Source: Fontisphaera persica
GTDB lineage: Bacteria > Verrucomicrobiota > Verrucomicrobiia > Limisphaerales > Fontisphaeraceae
Direction: 5' to 3'
Assembly: GCF_024832785.1 (NCBI RefSeq)
Contig: NZ_CP116615.1
Coordinates: 620,001 to 684,000 of the forward strand
Length of the DNA stretch: 64,000 nucleotides
The position numbers were made by a program, and so were the translations under genes. The notes beneath the pieces are model-generated. The model did no database searches. It saw only the letters and a list, made by a program, of their open reading frames with translations, and was not told the origin of the DNA. Below, piece by piece: positions 42,980-51,842 of this stretch; position 1 is the first letter of the stretch, and each line of letters opens with the position of its first letter.

Positions 42980-45900
42980 ATGATGCGTTATTTCCTCTTT
43001 TTCTTTTTCGCCTTGGCTTCGGTGGCTCAGGCGGCGTTGGTGGGGCCGAATGGGTATCAGGAGAATTTTAGCACGCAGCCTGGGGCGGGGGATTGGAGCA
43101 CCTACAGCATTGGGGGCAGTTCGACTTCCAGCGGGGTGAGCAATGATTTGGTGAATGCGGCGCAGGCGTTGAATGCGGCGGACATCAACGTGGCGTTGGG
43201 GGCCGATGGGGGCAATCCGCCGGGGGCGACGGGCAACGGGGTATGGTCGTCGAGCGGGGGGTATGTGCAGACGCGGCCGACGGGGAACAACGGGACGGTG
43301 TTGATGCTGCGGTTGCAGAATCAGAGCGGGTCGGCGGTGTCGCGGGTGAGTTTGACGTATGACTATATCAAGGCGACGGAGAGTGGGGAGCAGATACCGG
43401 GATTTTTGGTGTTGTACAGTACGAGTGGGCTGGCGGGGAATTGGGTGGTGGTGCCGGAGTTGAGTTTGGCGGGGCCGGGGCGGTTGAGTGCGAGTTGGGA
43501 GGTGAACTGGCCGGTGGGGGGTCAGTTGTATGTGATGTGGGTGGATGACAATGCGGACGGGATTACGGACGAGGGGAATCAGATAGACAACGTGGTGGTG
43601 AGTGTGGTGTCGGCGGTGCAGGTGCCGGCGGTGGTGACGCGGTCGCCGACGAACGTGGTGGTGGGGGAGTTGGGGCGGGTGGAGTTGGTGGGGGGAGCCA
43701 GTGGGAATCCGGCGCCTGGGTATCAGTGGTATCGGGAGGGGGAGGCGGTGGTGGGGGCGACGGGGGCGGTGTGGGTGGTGGAGGAGGTGCCGTTGAGCTG
43801 GAATGGGTCGCGGGTGTGGTTTGTGGCGCAGAACGTGGTGAGCAACGTGACGCAGTCGGCCACCAGTGCGGTGGCAGTGGTCACCGTGCGCGCCGATACC
43901 AATGCGCCTGTCCTGTTGGGGGCATACGCTGAAGGCCTGAATTTGGTCCAGCTCATTTTCAATGAATCCATTTCTTCCGAAACAGCAACGAATGTGGCCA
44001 ATTATGCCATTACCAGCGGTGGGGGTAACCTCGTCGTTTCCAACGCGGCGGTGGGCAGCGCCAAAACCAACATTCTCCTGACGGTCAGTCGCATGACGGA
44101 AAATGTGACCTACACAGTGCGGGTAAATAATCTGCGGGATCGTTCGCAGGCAGGCAATCTGCTGGCGGCCAACAGCACGGCCACCTTTGTTGCCGTGAGC
44201 TTCAACCAGGCGAATGTGGGCAGCACCAGCGCACTGGGCGCTTATTCCACCGTGAGCGGCGGCTACAACGTCACCGCCGGCGGGTCGGACATCAACAGCA
44301 CCAGTGACCAGTTCTTTTTTGTGTATCAGCAGCGCACGGGGGATTTTGATGTCAGCGTGCGGGTGGCCAACTTCAGCCCGTCGGATGTGTGGGCCAAGGC
44401 CGGCCTGATGGCGCGTGAAAACCTCAATGCCAACGCGGCGTTTGCCGCTTCTGTGGCCACGCCGGGGGCGGTGGGTGTTTTATTTTTGTCGCGCACCGCG
44501 GCGGGCGGTTCCGTGAGCATGTCGGGCGGGCAGCCGGTGAATCATCCCTACACCTACCTTCGCTTGAAACGCTTCGGCAGTGTGTTCACGGGATTTGTCA
44601 GCTATGACGGCCTGAACTGGGTCCAGACCGGCACGGCCACCATCGGCATGCCTTCCACGATTTATTTTGGGCTGGCCACGGCGTCCCGCAGCACCAACCG
44701 GCAGACGCAGGTTGAGTTTCGGGAGCTTGCCTCGGTGGTGAATCCGCAGGCAGCGCAGCCGCGCCTGACGCGTGAGCCGCCCGGCCCCTCGAGCCGCAAG
44801 ACACCGGTGGCCATCACGGAAATCATGTACAAACCGGGCGCCTGGGCGGGCACCAATGATTTGGAATTTGTGGAAATCTACAATTCCAATCCGTATTTCG
44901 AGGATCTCTCCAACTGGCGGCTGGCCGGGGACATTGGTTTTCGTTTTCCCACCAATTTCCTGCTGGGCGGCAATGAATACCTCGTCATTGCGAAGGACCC
45001 GGACGCCGTCCGGCACGTTTATGGCATCACGAATGTCATGGGGCCTTACGAGGGACGCCTGGCCGAATCTGGGCGTGTCCGGTTGCGCACCGAAATTGAC
45101 GCCATTGTTCTGGAAGTCAATTACCGCAGCGAAACCCCGTGGCCTGCAGGGGCGGATGGCACCGGCCATTCACTGGTGTTGGCGTGTCCCTCTTATGGTG
45201 AAGATTGGGCCGAGGCATGGGATATTAGCGCCCAGGTGGGCGGATCGCCCGGGCGCATGGACGGTTTGCGGCAAACCGCCCGGCACAATGTGGTCATTAA
45301 TGAGTTCCTGGCACACACGGATCTGCCGGCGGTGGATTTTATTGAGCTATACAATCGCAGCACACAGCCGGTGGACATTTCCGGTTGCGCTCTTTCGGAT
45401 AATCCCTCCACCAATAAATACATTTTTCCGCCCGGCACCACCCTCCCCGCGCGGGGTTTTCTGGTCTTGACCGAAACCGCCCTGGGCTTCGCCCTGGATG
45501 CTGGCGGGGAAACGATTTATTTCCGCAACGCCGAAGACAACGCGGTGTTGGACTGCGTGCGATTCAAGGGCCAGGCCAACGGGGTTTCCAGCGGGCGCTT
45601 TCCTGACGGAGCCAGTGACATCTACCCGCTGCAGGCGCAGACCCCCGGCACCAACAACAATGCCATTCGCATCCATGATCTGGTGATCAACGAGGTCATG
45701 TACAAGCCGTTGTCGGAGCTGGAGGATGACGAATACGTGGAATTGCACAACCAGGGCACAAATGCCTGGAATTTGGCTGGCTGGCGTTTGCGGGATGGCA
45801 TCGCCTATACCTTTCCCGCCAACACCGTGATCCCGGCCGGCGGTTACCTCGTGGTGGCCAAGAATCGCACGAATCTGCTTGATAAATATCCCGGGCTTAA

Positions 45901-48900
45901 CCCAGCCATCGTGCTGGGCAACTATTCCGGTTCGCTGGCCAATCGCGGCGAGCGACTGGCACTGGCGATGCCGGATCAGGTTTGGACCATCTCCACCAAT
46001 GCCCAGGGCCAGACGGTGACCAACTTCGACACCATTTATGTGGATGTGGATGAAGTCGCCTACCGCCGCGGCGGCCAGTGGGGCAAGTGGGCCAATGGCG
46101 GCGGCAGCAGTTTGGAACTTAAGGATCCTCGTGCCAATCATCGGCTGGCTGCCAACTGGGCCGATAGTGATGAAACGCAAAAAGCCCCCTGGTGTACGGT
46201 GGAGTTCACCGGCCCCATGGACCACGGCGCGCAGACCGCTTCGCATTTTGAAGTGCTGTCCCTCGAAGCGGGCGAATTTCTGGTGGATAACGTGGCCGTG
46301 CTGAACACCAGCGGCCAGAATTTGATTTCCACCGCCGACAGCAACTTTGAAACAGGGGGTCCGGGCTGGCTCATGCGCGGCAATCACGCCCGCTCCACTG
46401 TGGACACCTCGGGCGGGGAAGGCGGCGGGCGTTGCCTGCACGTGCGGGCGAGCGGGCGGGGGGACACCCTGGCCAATCGCTGCCTGGTGCCCCTCACCAC
46501 CGTGCCCAGCAGCGGCACTTTCACCCTGCGGGCCAGGGTGCGCTGGTTGTGCGGCTGGCCGGAAATGTTGGTTCGCCTGCACGGCAACTACATTGAGGCC
46601 AGTCGGCGTCTGGAAATCCCCACCAACCTGGGCACGCCGGGCGCGCGCAACAGCCGCTATGAGACGAATGCGGCTCCGGCGATTTATGAGGTGTCTTATG
46701 CGCCTGTTTTGCCGGCGGCGAACGAAGCCGTGGTGGTGACCGCGCGGGTGCATGATCCGGATGGGGTGACCAACCTGGTGTTGCGTTACCGCTTGGACAC
46801 TGCCGGCTCCTACACCTCCGTAACCATGGTTGACAATGGCACGGGTGGTGATGCGGTGGCGGGCGACGGCCTTTATTCGGCCACCATCGCGGGCCAGGCT
46901 TCCGGTGCCTTGGTGGCCTATCAAATCTCAGCCACCGACCTGCGCGGGCGTAACGCCGTCTTTCCCGCTGGGTCAGGCATCAATACGCGTGAGCATCTGG
47001 TGCGGTTTGGCGAGTTGCAGCCCGTCTCCAGTTTCGGCACGTACCGCATGTATTTCACCCAGAATGCGGTCAACTCGTGGATTAACCGGCCGGTGCTGAG
47101 CAATGAGCCAGTGGAGGGCACGATGGTTTATGGCAATTTCCGGGTCATCCACCACATCGGCGCCCGGTACGCAGGCAGTCCCTATCATCAAGGATTTAAC
47201 AGCCCGGTGGGCAACAACTGCCATTACTCGGTGGAATTGCCCGAGGATGATTTAATGCTGGGGACGGAGAACTTCAACAAGCTGCACGGCCCCGGCAATG
47301 GTTCATTCGATGACCCCACCCTGCAGCGGGAGCAGGTGGCTTATGCTGTAGCGCGGTATGTGGGGTTGCCCTGGCTTTATCGGCGCTACGTGGCCGTGTA
47401 TGTCAACGGCGTCCGCCGCGGCACCTTCATGGAAGACATGCAAACACCGAATGGCGATGTCATCGAACAATACTGGCCGGATGATCCCGACGGCCAGCTC
47501 TACAAACTCCAGCCTTGGTTTGAACAAAACGATGTCGCCTCCGGCGCCTCCTCGCCGGTGAACAACCAGTCGTGGTGCACCCTCAATGCCTATTACAGCC
47601 AGGGTCAGCATAAACTGGCGCGTTACCGGCATAATTACCTGACGCGCGCGGCCAAAGGCACCGCCAATGATTACACCAATGTCTTTCAACTGGTGGAGGC
47701 TGCTTCCCAAACCGGCTCCGCCTTCGTGTCCGCCATGGAGCCGCTGGTGGACACCGAGCAATGGCTCAAGACTTTTGCCGTCGAGCATGCGGTGGGCAAC
47801 TGGGACAGCTTCGGCAACCGCAATGCCCAAAACATGTACGGCTACAAGGGCGATGTGAACAAATGGCGGCTGATTATCTTCGACCTCAACATTGTGTTGA
47901 ACAGTCCCAACGACGGCGGCACGGAGTCCGATGCTCCGGGCGCGGCATTGTTTCAGTATAATTCCGCCGACATGAACATGCCGAAGTTTTACAATACACC
48001 GATTTATCGGCGCGCCTACTGGCGCGGTCTCAAGCAGGTTTGCCTCGGGCCGTTCAGCAACCCGCGTTTGAATGACTTTATGGATGTCCGTTATCAGGCC
48101 TTTGTGCTCAACGGCCAGACCAGCGTGCGGGCGCCCTCCGCGGTTAAAACCTTCATCAGCTCCGCCCGCGCGAGCATTCTTAATCAGATTGCGGCGGAAG
48201 ATGCCGCCTCATTCAGCGTGCAGGCCATTCCTTCCAGCCAGAACACCAACCTGCTGGTCATTCGCGGCCAGGCCCCGGTGGATATCTTTACCATCACCAT
48301 CAATGGCAAGGCCTATCCCATCAACTGGACCAGTGTGCGCGACTGGAGTGTTAATTACGTCCTCAACTCGGGCAGTAATAGCTTGCTCATCGAAGGCCGG
48401 GATGCGCAGGGGAATCCCATTCCCGGCATGGAAATCTCGCGTGCCGTGACCTTTACGGGCACCCCACCGGATCCGCAAAACACGGTGATGTTCTCCGAAA
48501 TTATGTACAACGCGGCAGTGACCAATGCGGAATACGTGGAAATTTATAATGCTTCCACCAATGTCACCTTCGACCTGGCCGGCTGGCGCGTCAATGGCTT
48601 GGGCTATGACTTCCCCTTGGGAGCCTTGCTGCTCCCACAGCAGCGGCTCATCTTGGCCAAAGACCGGGCCGCCTTCACCGCCGCCTACGGCAGCGGCATT
48701 TCAGTGTTTGACGTGTTTCCCGGGAATCTGCAGAAAGACGGCGAAACCCTGACGCTTTTCCGCCCCGGTACCAACGGCCAGGAAATTGTGGTGGACCGGG
48801 TCCGCTACGAGCCGAATTTGCCGTGGTCCTTGAAGGCGGCCGGGGGCGGGGCGGCATTGCAGTTGGTGGACGGGCGGCGGGACCACAGCCGTCCGTTGAA

Positions 48901-49528
48901 CTGGGCGGACGGGCAGGGATGGAAGTTCAAGTATTTCAGTTTGTCCAACCGGGCCACGTTGAATTGGACCAATTTATATTTTCAACTTTCCAATGCAGGA
49001 GAGGTGTGGGTGGATGATTTGCGGGTGGAGGAGGGGACCGAAGTGGGTGGAGGGACGAACTACGTGGTGAACGGGGATTTTGAGGCGCCGCTGGAGGGGA
49101 CGTGGGTGAAGGGGACGATGACCCAGCCGACGGTGCGAGATGGGAGTGTGAGCCGGAGCGGGCAGTACAGTTTGCGGCTGGTGGCGACGGGGCGGGTGAC
49201 GCAGGCGGCGCAGTCGTTGTCGCAGCCGTTGGTGTTGAAGACGGGGATGACGTACACGGTGAGTTTGTGGTATTTGCCGAGCGACAGTGTGAGCAATTTG
49301 ACGGTGTATGTGACGGCGTTTGTGACCTCGAACTTTGTGGTGCACGCTTCGATGTATGGGCGGTCGCCGGGGTTGGGGAATCCGGTGGAGGGTTTGTTGC
49401 CGGAGCTGCCGGGGGTGTATTTGAACGAGGTGCAGGCGGAGAATGGGGCTGGGGGGGGGTGGACAACTATGGGGAGCGGGAGCCGTGGGTGGAGTTGTAC
49501 AATGGGGGGAGCAATGCGGTGGATTTGA
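42980..49528 (+). CDS. Giant secreted LTD/CotH-type protein, N-terminal part up to a frameshift
   Basis: 2182 codons in the first frame; the native reading ends near codon 2160, at the G9 tract at 49451. Signal peptide MMRYFLFFFFALASVAQAA. Order: a beta-rich domain at about 20-210; an Ig-like domain at about 213-310; an SbsA-like segment to about 410; a DUF1349-like beta-sandwich (FDVSVRVANFSPSDVWAKAG) to about 590; lamin-tail domains near 606, 770 and 900 (ITEIMYKP, VINEFLAHT, VINEVMYKP); a linker; a CotH-kinase-like domain at about 1352-1710 (ENFNKLHGPG, VGNWDSFGNRNAQN, LIIFDLN); a fourth LTD near 1835; and the start of a fifth (VYLNEVQAENG). Probably cell-surface. Confidence 0.85.
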   Translation: MMRYFLFFFFALASVAQAALVGPNGYQENFSTQPGAGDWSTYSIGGSSTSSGVSNDLVNAAQALNAADINVALGADGGNPPGATGNGVWSSSGGYVQTRPTGNNGTVLMLRLQNQSGSAVSRVSLTYDYIKATESGEQIPGFLVLYSTSGLAGNWVVVPELSLAGPGRLSASWEVNWPVGGQLYVMWVDDNADGITDEGNQIDNVVVSVVSAVQVPAVVTRSPTNVVVGELGRVELVGGASGNPAPGYQWYREGEAVVGATGAVWVVEEVPLSWNGSRVWFVAQNVVSNVTQSATSAVAVVTVRADTNAPVLLGAYAEGLNLVQLIFNESISSETATNVANYAITSGGGNLVVSNAAVGSAKTNILLTVSRMTENVTYTVRVNNLRDRSQAGNLLAANSTATFVAVSFNQANVGSTSALGAYSTVSGGYNVTAGGSDINSTSDQFFFVYQQRTGDFDVSVRVANFSPSDVWAKAGLMARENLNANAAFAASVATPGAVGVLFLSRTAAGGSVSMSGGQPVNHPYTYLRLKRFGSVFTGFVSYDGLNWVQTGTATIGMPSTIYFGLATASRSTNRQTQVEFRELASVVNPQAAQPRLTREPPGPSSRKTPVAITEIMYKPGAWAGTNDLEFVEIYNSNPYFEDLSNWRLAGDIGFRFPTNFLLGGNEYLVIAKDPDAVRHVYGITNVMGPYEGRLAESGRVRLRTEIDAIVLEVNYRSETPWPAGADGTGHSLVLACPSYGEDWAEAWDISAQVGGSPGRMDGLRQTARHNVVINEFLAHTDLPAVDFIELYNRSTQPVDISGCALSDNPSTNKYIFPPGTTLPARGFLVLTETALGFALDAGGETIYFRNAEDNAVLDCVRFKGQANGVSSGRFPDGASDIYPLQAQTPGTNNNAIRIHDLVINEVMYKPLSELEDDEYVELHNQGTNAWNLAGWRLRDGIAYTFPANTVIPAGGYLVVAKNRTNLLDKYPGLNPAIVLGNYSGSLANRGERLALAMPDQVWTISTNAQGQTVTNFDTIYVDVDEVAYRRGGQWGKWANGGGSSLELKDPRANHRLAANWADSDETQKAPWCTVEFTGPMDHGAQTASHFEVLSLEAGEFLVDNVAVLNTSGQNLISTADSNFETGGPGWLMRGNHARSTVDTSGGEGGGRCLHVRASGRGDTLANRCLVPLTTVPSSGTFTLRARVRWLCGWPEMLVRLHGNYIEASRRLEIPTNLGTPGARNSRYETNAAPAIYEVSYAPVLPAANEAVVVTARVHDPDGVTNLVLRYRLDTAGSYTSVTMVDNGTGGDAVAGDGLYSATIAGQASGALVAYQISATDLRGRNAVFPAGSGINTREHLVRFGELQPVSSFGTYRMYFTQNAVNSWINRPVLSNEPVEGTMVYGNFRVIHHIGARYAGSPYHQGFNSPVGNNCHYSVELPEDDLMLGTENFNKLHGPGNGSFDDPTLQREQVAYAVARYVGLPWLYRRYVAVYVNGVRRGTFMEDMQTPNGDVIEQYWPDDPDGQLYKLQPWFEQNDVASGASSPVNNQSWCTLNAYYSQGQHKLARYRHNYLTRAAKGTANDYTNVFQLVEAASQTGSAFVSAMEPLVDTEQWLKTFAVEHAVGNWDSFGNRNAQNMYGYKGDVNKWRLIIFDLNIVLNSPNDGGTESDAPGAALFQYNSADMNMPKFYNTPIYRRAYWRGLKQVCLGPFSNPRLNDFMDVRYQAFVLNGQTSVRAPSAVKTFISSARASILNQIAAEDAASFSVQAIPSSQNTNLLVIRGQAPVDIFTITINGKAYPINWTSVRDWSVNYVLNSGSNSLLIEGRDAQGNPIPGMEISRAVTFTGTPPDPQNTVMFSEIMYNAAVTNAEYVEIYNASTNVTFDLAGWRVNGLGYDFPLGALLLPQQRLILAKDRAAFTAAYGSGISVFDVFPGNLQKDGETLTLFRPGTNGQEIVVDRVRYEPNLPWSLKAAGGGAALQLVDGRRDHSRPLNWADGQGWKFKYFSLSNRATLNWTNLYFQLSNAGEVWVDDLRVEEGTEVGGGTNYVVNGDFEAPLEGTWVKGTMTQPTVRDGSVSRSGQYSLRLVATGRVTQAAQSLSQPLVLKTGMTYTVSLWYLPSDSVSNLTVYVTAFVTSNFVVHASMYGRSPGLGNPVEGLLPELPGVYLNEVQAENGAGGGWTTMGSGSRGWSCTMGGAMRWI
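43030..43880 (+). other. Block of strongly G-ending codons inside the giant gene
   Basis: Gly is almost always GGG, Val GTG, Leu TTG, Ala GCG and Thr ACG from about 43030 to 43858, whereas the sequence after about 43880 shifts to GGC, GTC, CTG, GCC and ACC. It also contains dense G-runs (43671-43713) able in principle to form G-quadruplexes. Seen by eye, without a calculated index. Confidence 0.7.
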
Positions 49529-49790
49529 CGGGGTGGTATTTGGCGAACCAGTACACGAACCTGGGGCAGTGGGCGTTTCCGGCGGGGACGGTGTTGGGGC
49601 CTGGGGAGTATCGGGTGGTGTGGTGCGATGGGCAGGAGGGGCAGAGTGCGGGGACGAATCTGCACACGAACTTTCGGTTGAGCGGGGGGGCGGGGTCGGT
49701 GGCGCTGGTGATGCCGGTGGACGGGGGGTTGAAGGTGCTGGATTATTTGAACTACACGAATCTGGCGCCGGACCAGAGTTATGGGGATTA
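48830..49790 (+). other. Second block of G-ending codons
   Basis: Same codon style as 43030-43880, strongest between 49000 and 49780, and including the G9 tract. It ends sharply near 49790, where C-ending codons return. It covers the region between the fourth LTD domain and the end of the fifth. Confidence 0.7.
49451..49459 (+). repeat. G9 homopolymer at the frame junction
   Basis: Nine G bases after GAATGGGGCT. The first frame reads ENGAGGGWTT and runs to a stop at 49528; the -1 frame reads GVDNYGEREPWVELYN, a correct LTD continuation. G10 (or G7) would join the two frames into one open frame to 50826. Confidence 0.9.
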
Positions 49791-50826
49791 TCCCAACGGC
49801 CAGATGTTCTATCGCCAAAAATTCATGTATCCCACACCAGGTTGGGCCAACAACACCGATCTGGCGTTGCCGGTGGTGCGGATCAACGAATGGATGGCCG
49901 ACAATACCCTCGTGCTAACGCCCGACCAGCGCTATGAAGATTGGTTCGAGCTCTATAATCCCACCACCAATTTCATCAACCTCCAAGGGTTGTATTTAAG
50001 CGATAATCCCAGCAACAAGCTTCAATTCCGCATTCCCGCGGGTTATACCATTCCGCCGCGCGGCTACCTCTTGGTCTGGGCTGACAACCGGCCCGAGTTG
50101 AACAGCACGAATGAAGTGGATTTGCATGTCAACTTTGCCCTCGCGCGCCGCGGCGAGTCCATCGGCCTCTACGGGCCGGACGGCTCCGTGATTGACGAGG
50201 TGACTTTCGGGGACATGACCGGCAACGTGGTGCTGGGGCGTTATCCTGACGGCAGCTCGCTCATCACCACCTTGAGCCGGCCCACCCCGCGCGGAGCCAA
50301 TGTGGCCTCAATCACTCCGGGTAATACGCCGCCGCAACTGGCGCCTTTGCCCAACCGCAGCCTGCTGGTGGGGCAAACCTTGCAGCTCGACTTGGTGGCG
50401 ACTGACGTTGACCAGCCCCCGCAAAATCTCGCCTTTAGTTTCCTGCCGCCCACGCCGGTTTCGGTGACCTTGACCAATGGCAACCGGTTGCGCTGGACTC
50501 CCACTCTGGCCGAGGTGGGCACGCATCAAATCGTGGTGCGGGTTACGGATGACGGCACGCCACCCATGAGTGCCACCAACACCTTGCAAGTGACCGTGGG
50601 CGCGCTTCCACAGTTGCCACCGGGTGGTCTTTCCCTGGCCAACGGCCGGTTGAGCCTGACCTTTGCCACGGTGCCCGGCGTCACCTACCGCCTGCAATAC
50701 AAGCAGCAGTTGACGGATGCCGTCTGGCTGGACGTGGCGCCTCCCACCAACGCCGCAGGAGCTACGATAACCTTGCAGGACAACCTGACTGCCCCGCAGC
50801 GCTTCTATCGCCTCACGGCGGAATAA
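49459..50826 (+). CDS. Giant secreted LTD/CotH-type protein, C-terminal part in shifted frame
   Basis: 456 codons continuing the protein that begins at 42980. It holds the rest of the fifth LTD (WVELYNGGSNAVDLTGWYLA), a sixth LTD (VVRINEWMADN, WFELYNPTTNFINLQGLYLS), a cadherin/Ig-like domain (DLVATDVDQPPQNLAFSF) and a C-terminal module ending RFYRLTAE. It has no start of its own; an open frame upstream to 49102 is a Gly/Val shadow of the other frame. If the G9 tract changed length by one base the complete protein would be about 2615 residues. Confidence 0.85.
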   Translation: MDNYGEREPWVELYNGGSNAVDLTGWYLANQYTNLGQWAFPAGTVLGPGEYRVVWCDGQEGQSAGTNLHTNFRLSGGAGSVALVMPVDGGLKVLDYLNYTNLAPDQSYGDYPNGQMFYRQKFMYPTPGWANNTDLALPVVRINEWMADNTLVLTPDQRYEDWFELYNPTTNFINLQGLYLSDNPSNKLQFRIPAGYTIPPRGYLLVWADNRPELNSTNEVDLHVNFALARRGESIGLYGPDGSVIDEVTFGDMTGNVVLGRYPDGSSLITTLSRPTPRGANVASITPGNTPPQLAPLPNRSLLVGQTLQLDLVATDVDQPPQNLAFSFLPPTPVSVTLTNGNRLRWTPTLAEVGTHQIVVRVTDDGTPPMSATNTLQVTVGALPQLPPGGLSLANGRLSLTFATVPGVTYRLQYKQQLTDAVWLDVAPPTNAAGATITLQDNLTAPQRFYRLTAE

Positions 50827-50828
50827 AA

Positions 50829-50842
50829 CCGGCATTCGCCGG
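50829..50842 (+). terminator. Short hairpin just after the giant gene
   Basis: CCGGC, loop ATTC, GCCGG, three bases after the TAA at 50824-50826, followed by CTCTTC. Weak as a terminator because the U-run is interrupted. Confidence 0.4.
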
Positions 50843-50954
50843 CTCTTCGCTGCACGGGCAGTTTTCTCCTGCCAGCGCAGGCTTGATTCCACCGTGCCCT
50901 TGACGGTAAGAAGGGGTCACGCGCCATTCCGGCGCTGCGCGGGGAGTAAATGTC

Positions 50955-51842
50955 ATGCCCTTTGTAATGCTCAATGGCCGCCTGGTGCACGAGTCTCAGG
51001 CAATGGTATCCGTGTTTGACCGCTCATTCCTTTATGGGGATGGGCTTTTTGAAACTTTGCTGGTGTGGAACAGCCGGCCTTTTCGCTGGGAGCAACACTG
51101 GGAGCGCCTCCAACGGGGCTTGGAGTTAATGCGGGTGGCGTTGCCCTTTAACGCCGGGCAGGTCAAGGAGCAAATCATTCAACTGCTGGCCGTTAACCAG
51201 GCACGTTATGCCGTCATGCGGCTGCAGGTCAGCCGCGGTGTTGGCGCCCGAGGGTACTCACCCCCAGATAACAGCTCCCCTGCCTTGGTTATCAGCACCC
51301 ATCCCCTTGAACCGGTGGCGCCCGGCCAGCCCAGGGAATGGCGATTGCACCTTTCCTCCATCCATTTGCCCCCCGCCCATCCACTGAGCCATTTCAAAAC
51401 TTGCAACAAACTTTGGCAGGTGATGGCCCGCCTCGAAGCCAAAGCCCACGACGCCGAAGAGGCCGTGCTGCTGAGCGCTGAGGGACATTTGGCAGAGGCC
51501 GCTGCCGGCAATCTTTTCTGGTGGACCGAGGGGCGACTGCACACGCCGCCCCTGACCACCGGAGCCCTACCGGGCATTACCCGCCAGGTGATTTTGGAGC
51601 TTGCCCGCCGCTGGGATTGGGAAGTGCGCGAAACTCTGGCCGGTCCCGATGTGCTGGCTCAGGCCGAGGGCGTCTTTGTGACCATGAGCACGCTGGGGGT
51701 GGTGGAAGCGGTGGCCTTGAATGGACACCCGCTGGGCCGGTCACCCCTGACACCGCAATGTCATGCCGGTTACTGGGCTTTGGTGGCGCGTGAGTCCGAA
51801 TCCCGCCGTTGCGCGCCGCCCAATACAATACAGGTTTCATGA
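50955..51842 (+). CDS. Class IV PLP aminotransferase (PabC/BCAT/D-Ala aminotransferase-like)
   Basis: 295 residues. Fold type IV: DRSFLYGDGLFETLLV near 22-37, Arg-rich middle strands, SHFKTCNKLWQVM with the PLP lysine at Lys148, and HLAEAAAGNLFWW near 178-190 matching the family E-x(3)-NlF cofactor-binding element. Aminodeoxychorismate lyase, branched-chain and D-amino-acid aminotransferases share these motifs and cannot be told apart here; length and the YGDGLFET form lean towards PabC-like. Its stop overlaps the next start by 4 bp. Confidence 0.84.
   Translation: MPFVMLNGRLVHESQAMVSVFDRSFLYGDGLFETLLVWNSRPFRWEQHWERLQRGLELMRVALPFNAGQVKEQIIQLLAVNQARYAVMRLQVSRGVGARGYSPPDNSSPALVISTHPLEPVAPGQPREWRLHLSSIHLPPAHPLSHFKTCNKLWQVMARLEAKAHDAEEAVLLSAEGHLAEAAAGNLFWWTEGRLHTPPLTTGALPGITRQVILELARRWDWEVRETLAGPDVLAQAEGVFVTMSTLGVVEAVALNGHPLGRSPLTPQCHAGYWALVARESESRRCAPPNTIQVS

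Noticed and set aside
45347-46924. 525-codon minus-strand open frame
   Set aside because: Antisense to the giant LTD/CotH gene, rich in His/Gly/Arg, with no recognisable motif.
49102-49458. N-terminal part of the shifted frame in the giant gene
   Set aside because: Gly/Val/Asp low-complexity reading of the same DNA; the real LTD sequence is in the first frame until the G9 tract.
48936-49466. Ser/Pro-rich minus-strand open frame
   Set aside because: It reflects the G-ending codon block on the other strand; low-complexity Pro/Ser/Thr with no domain.
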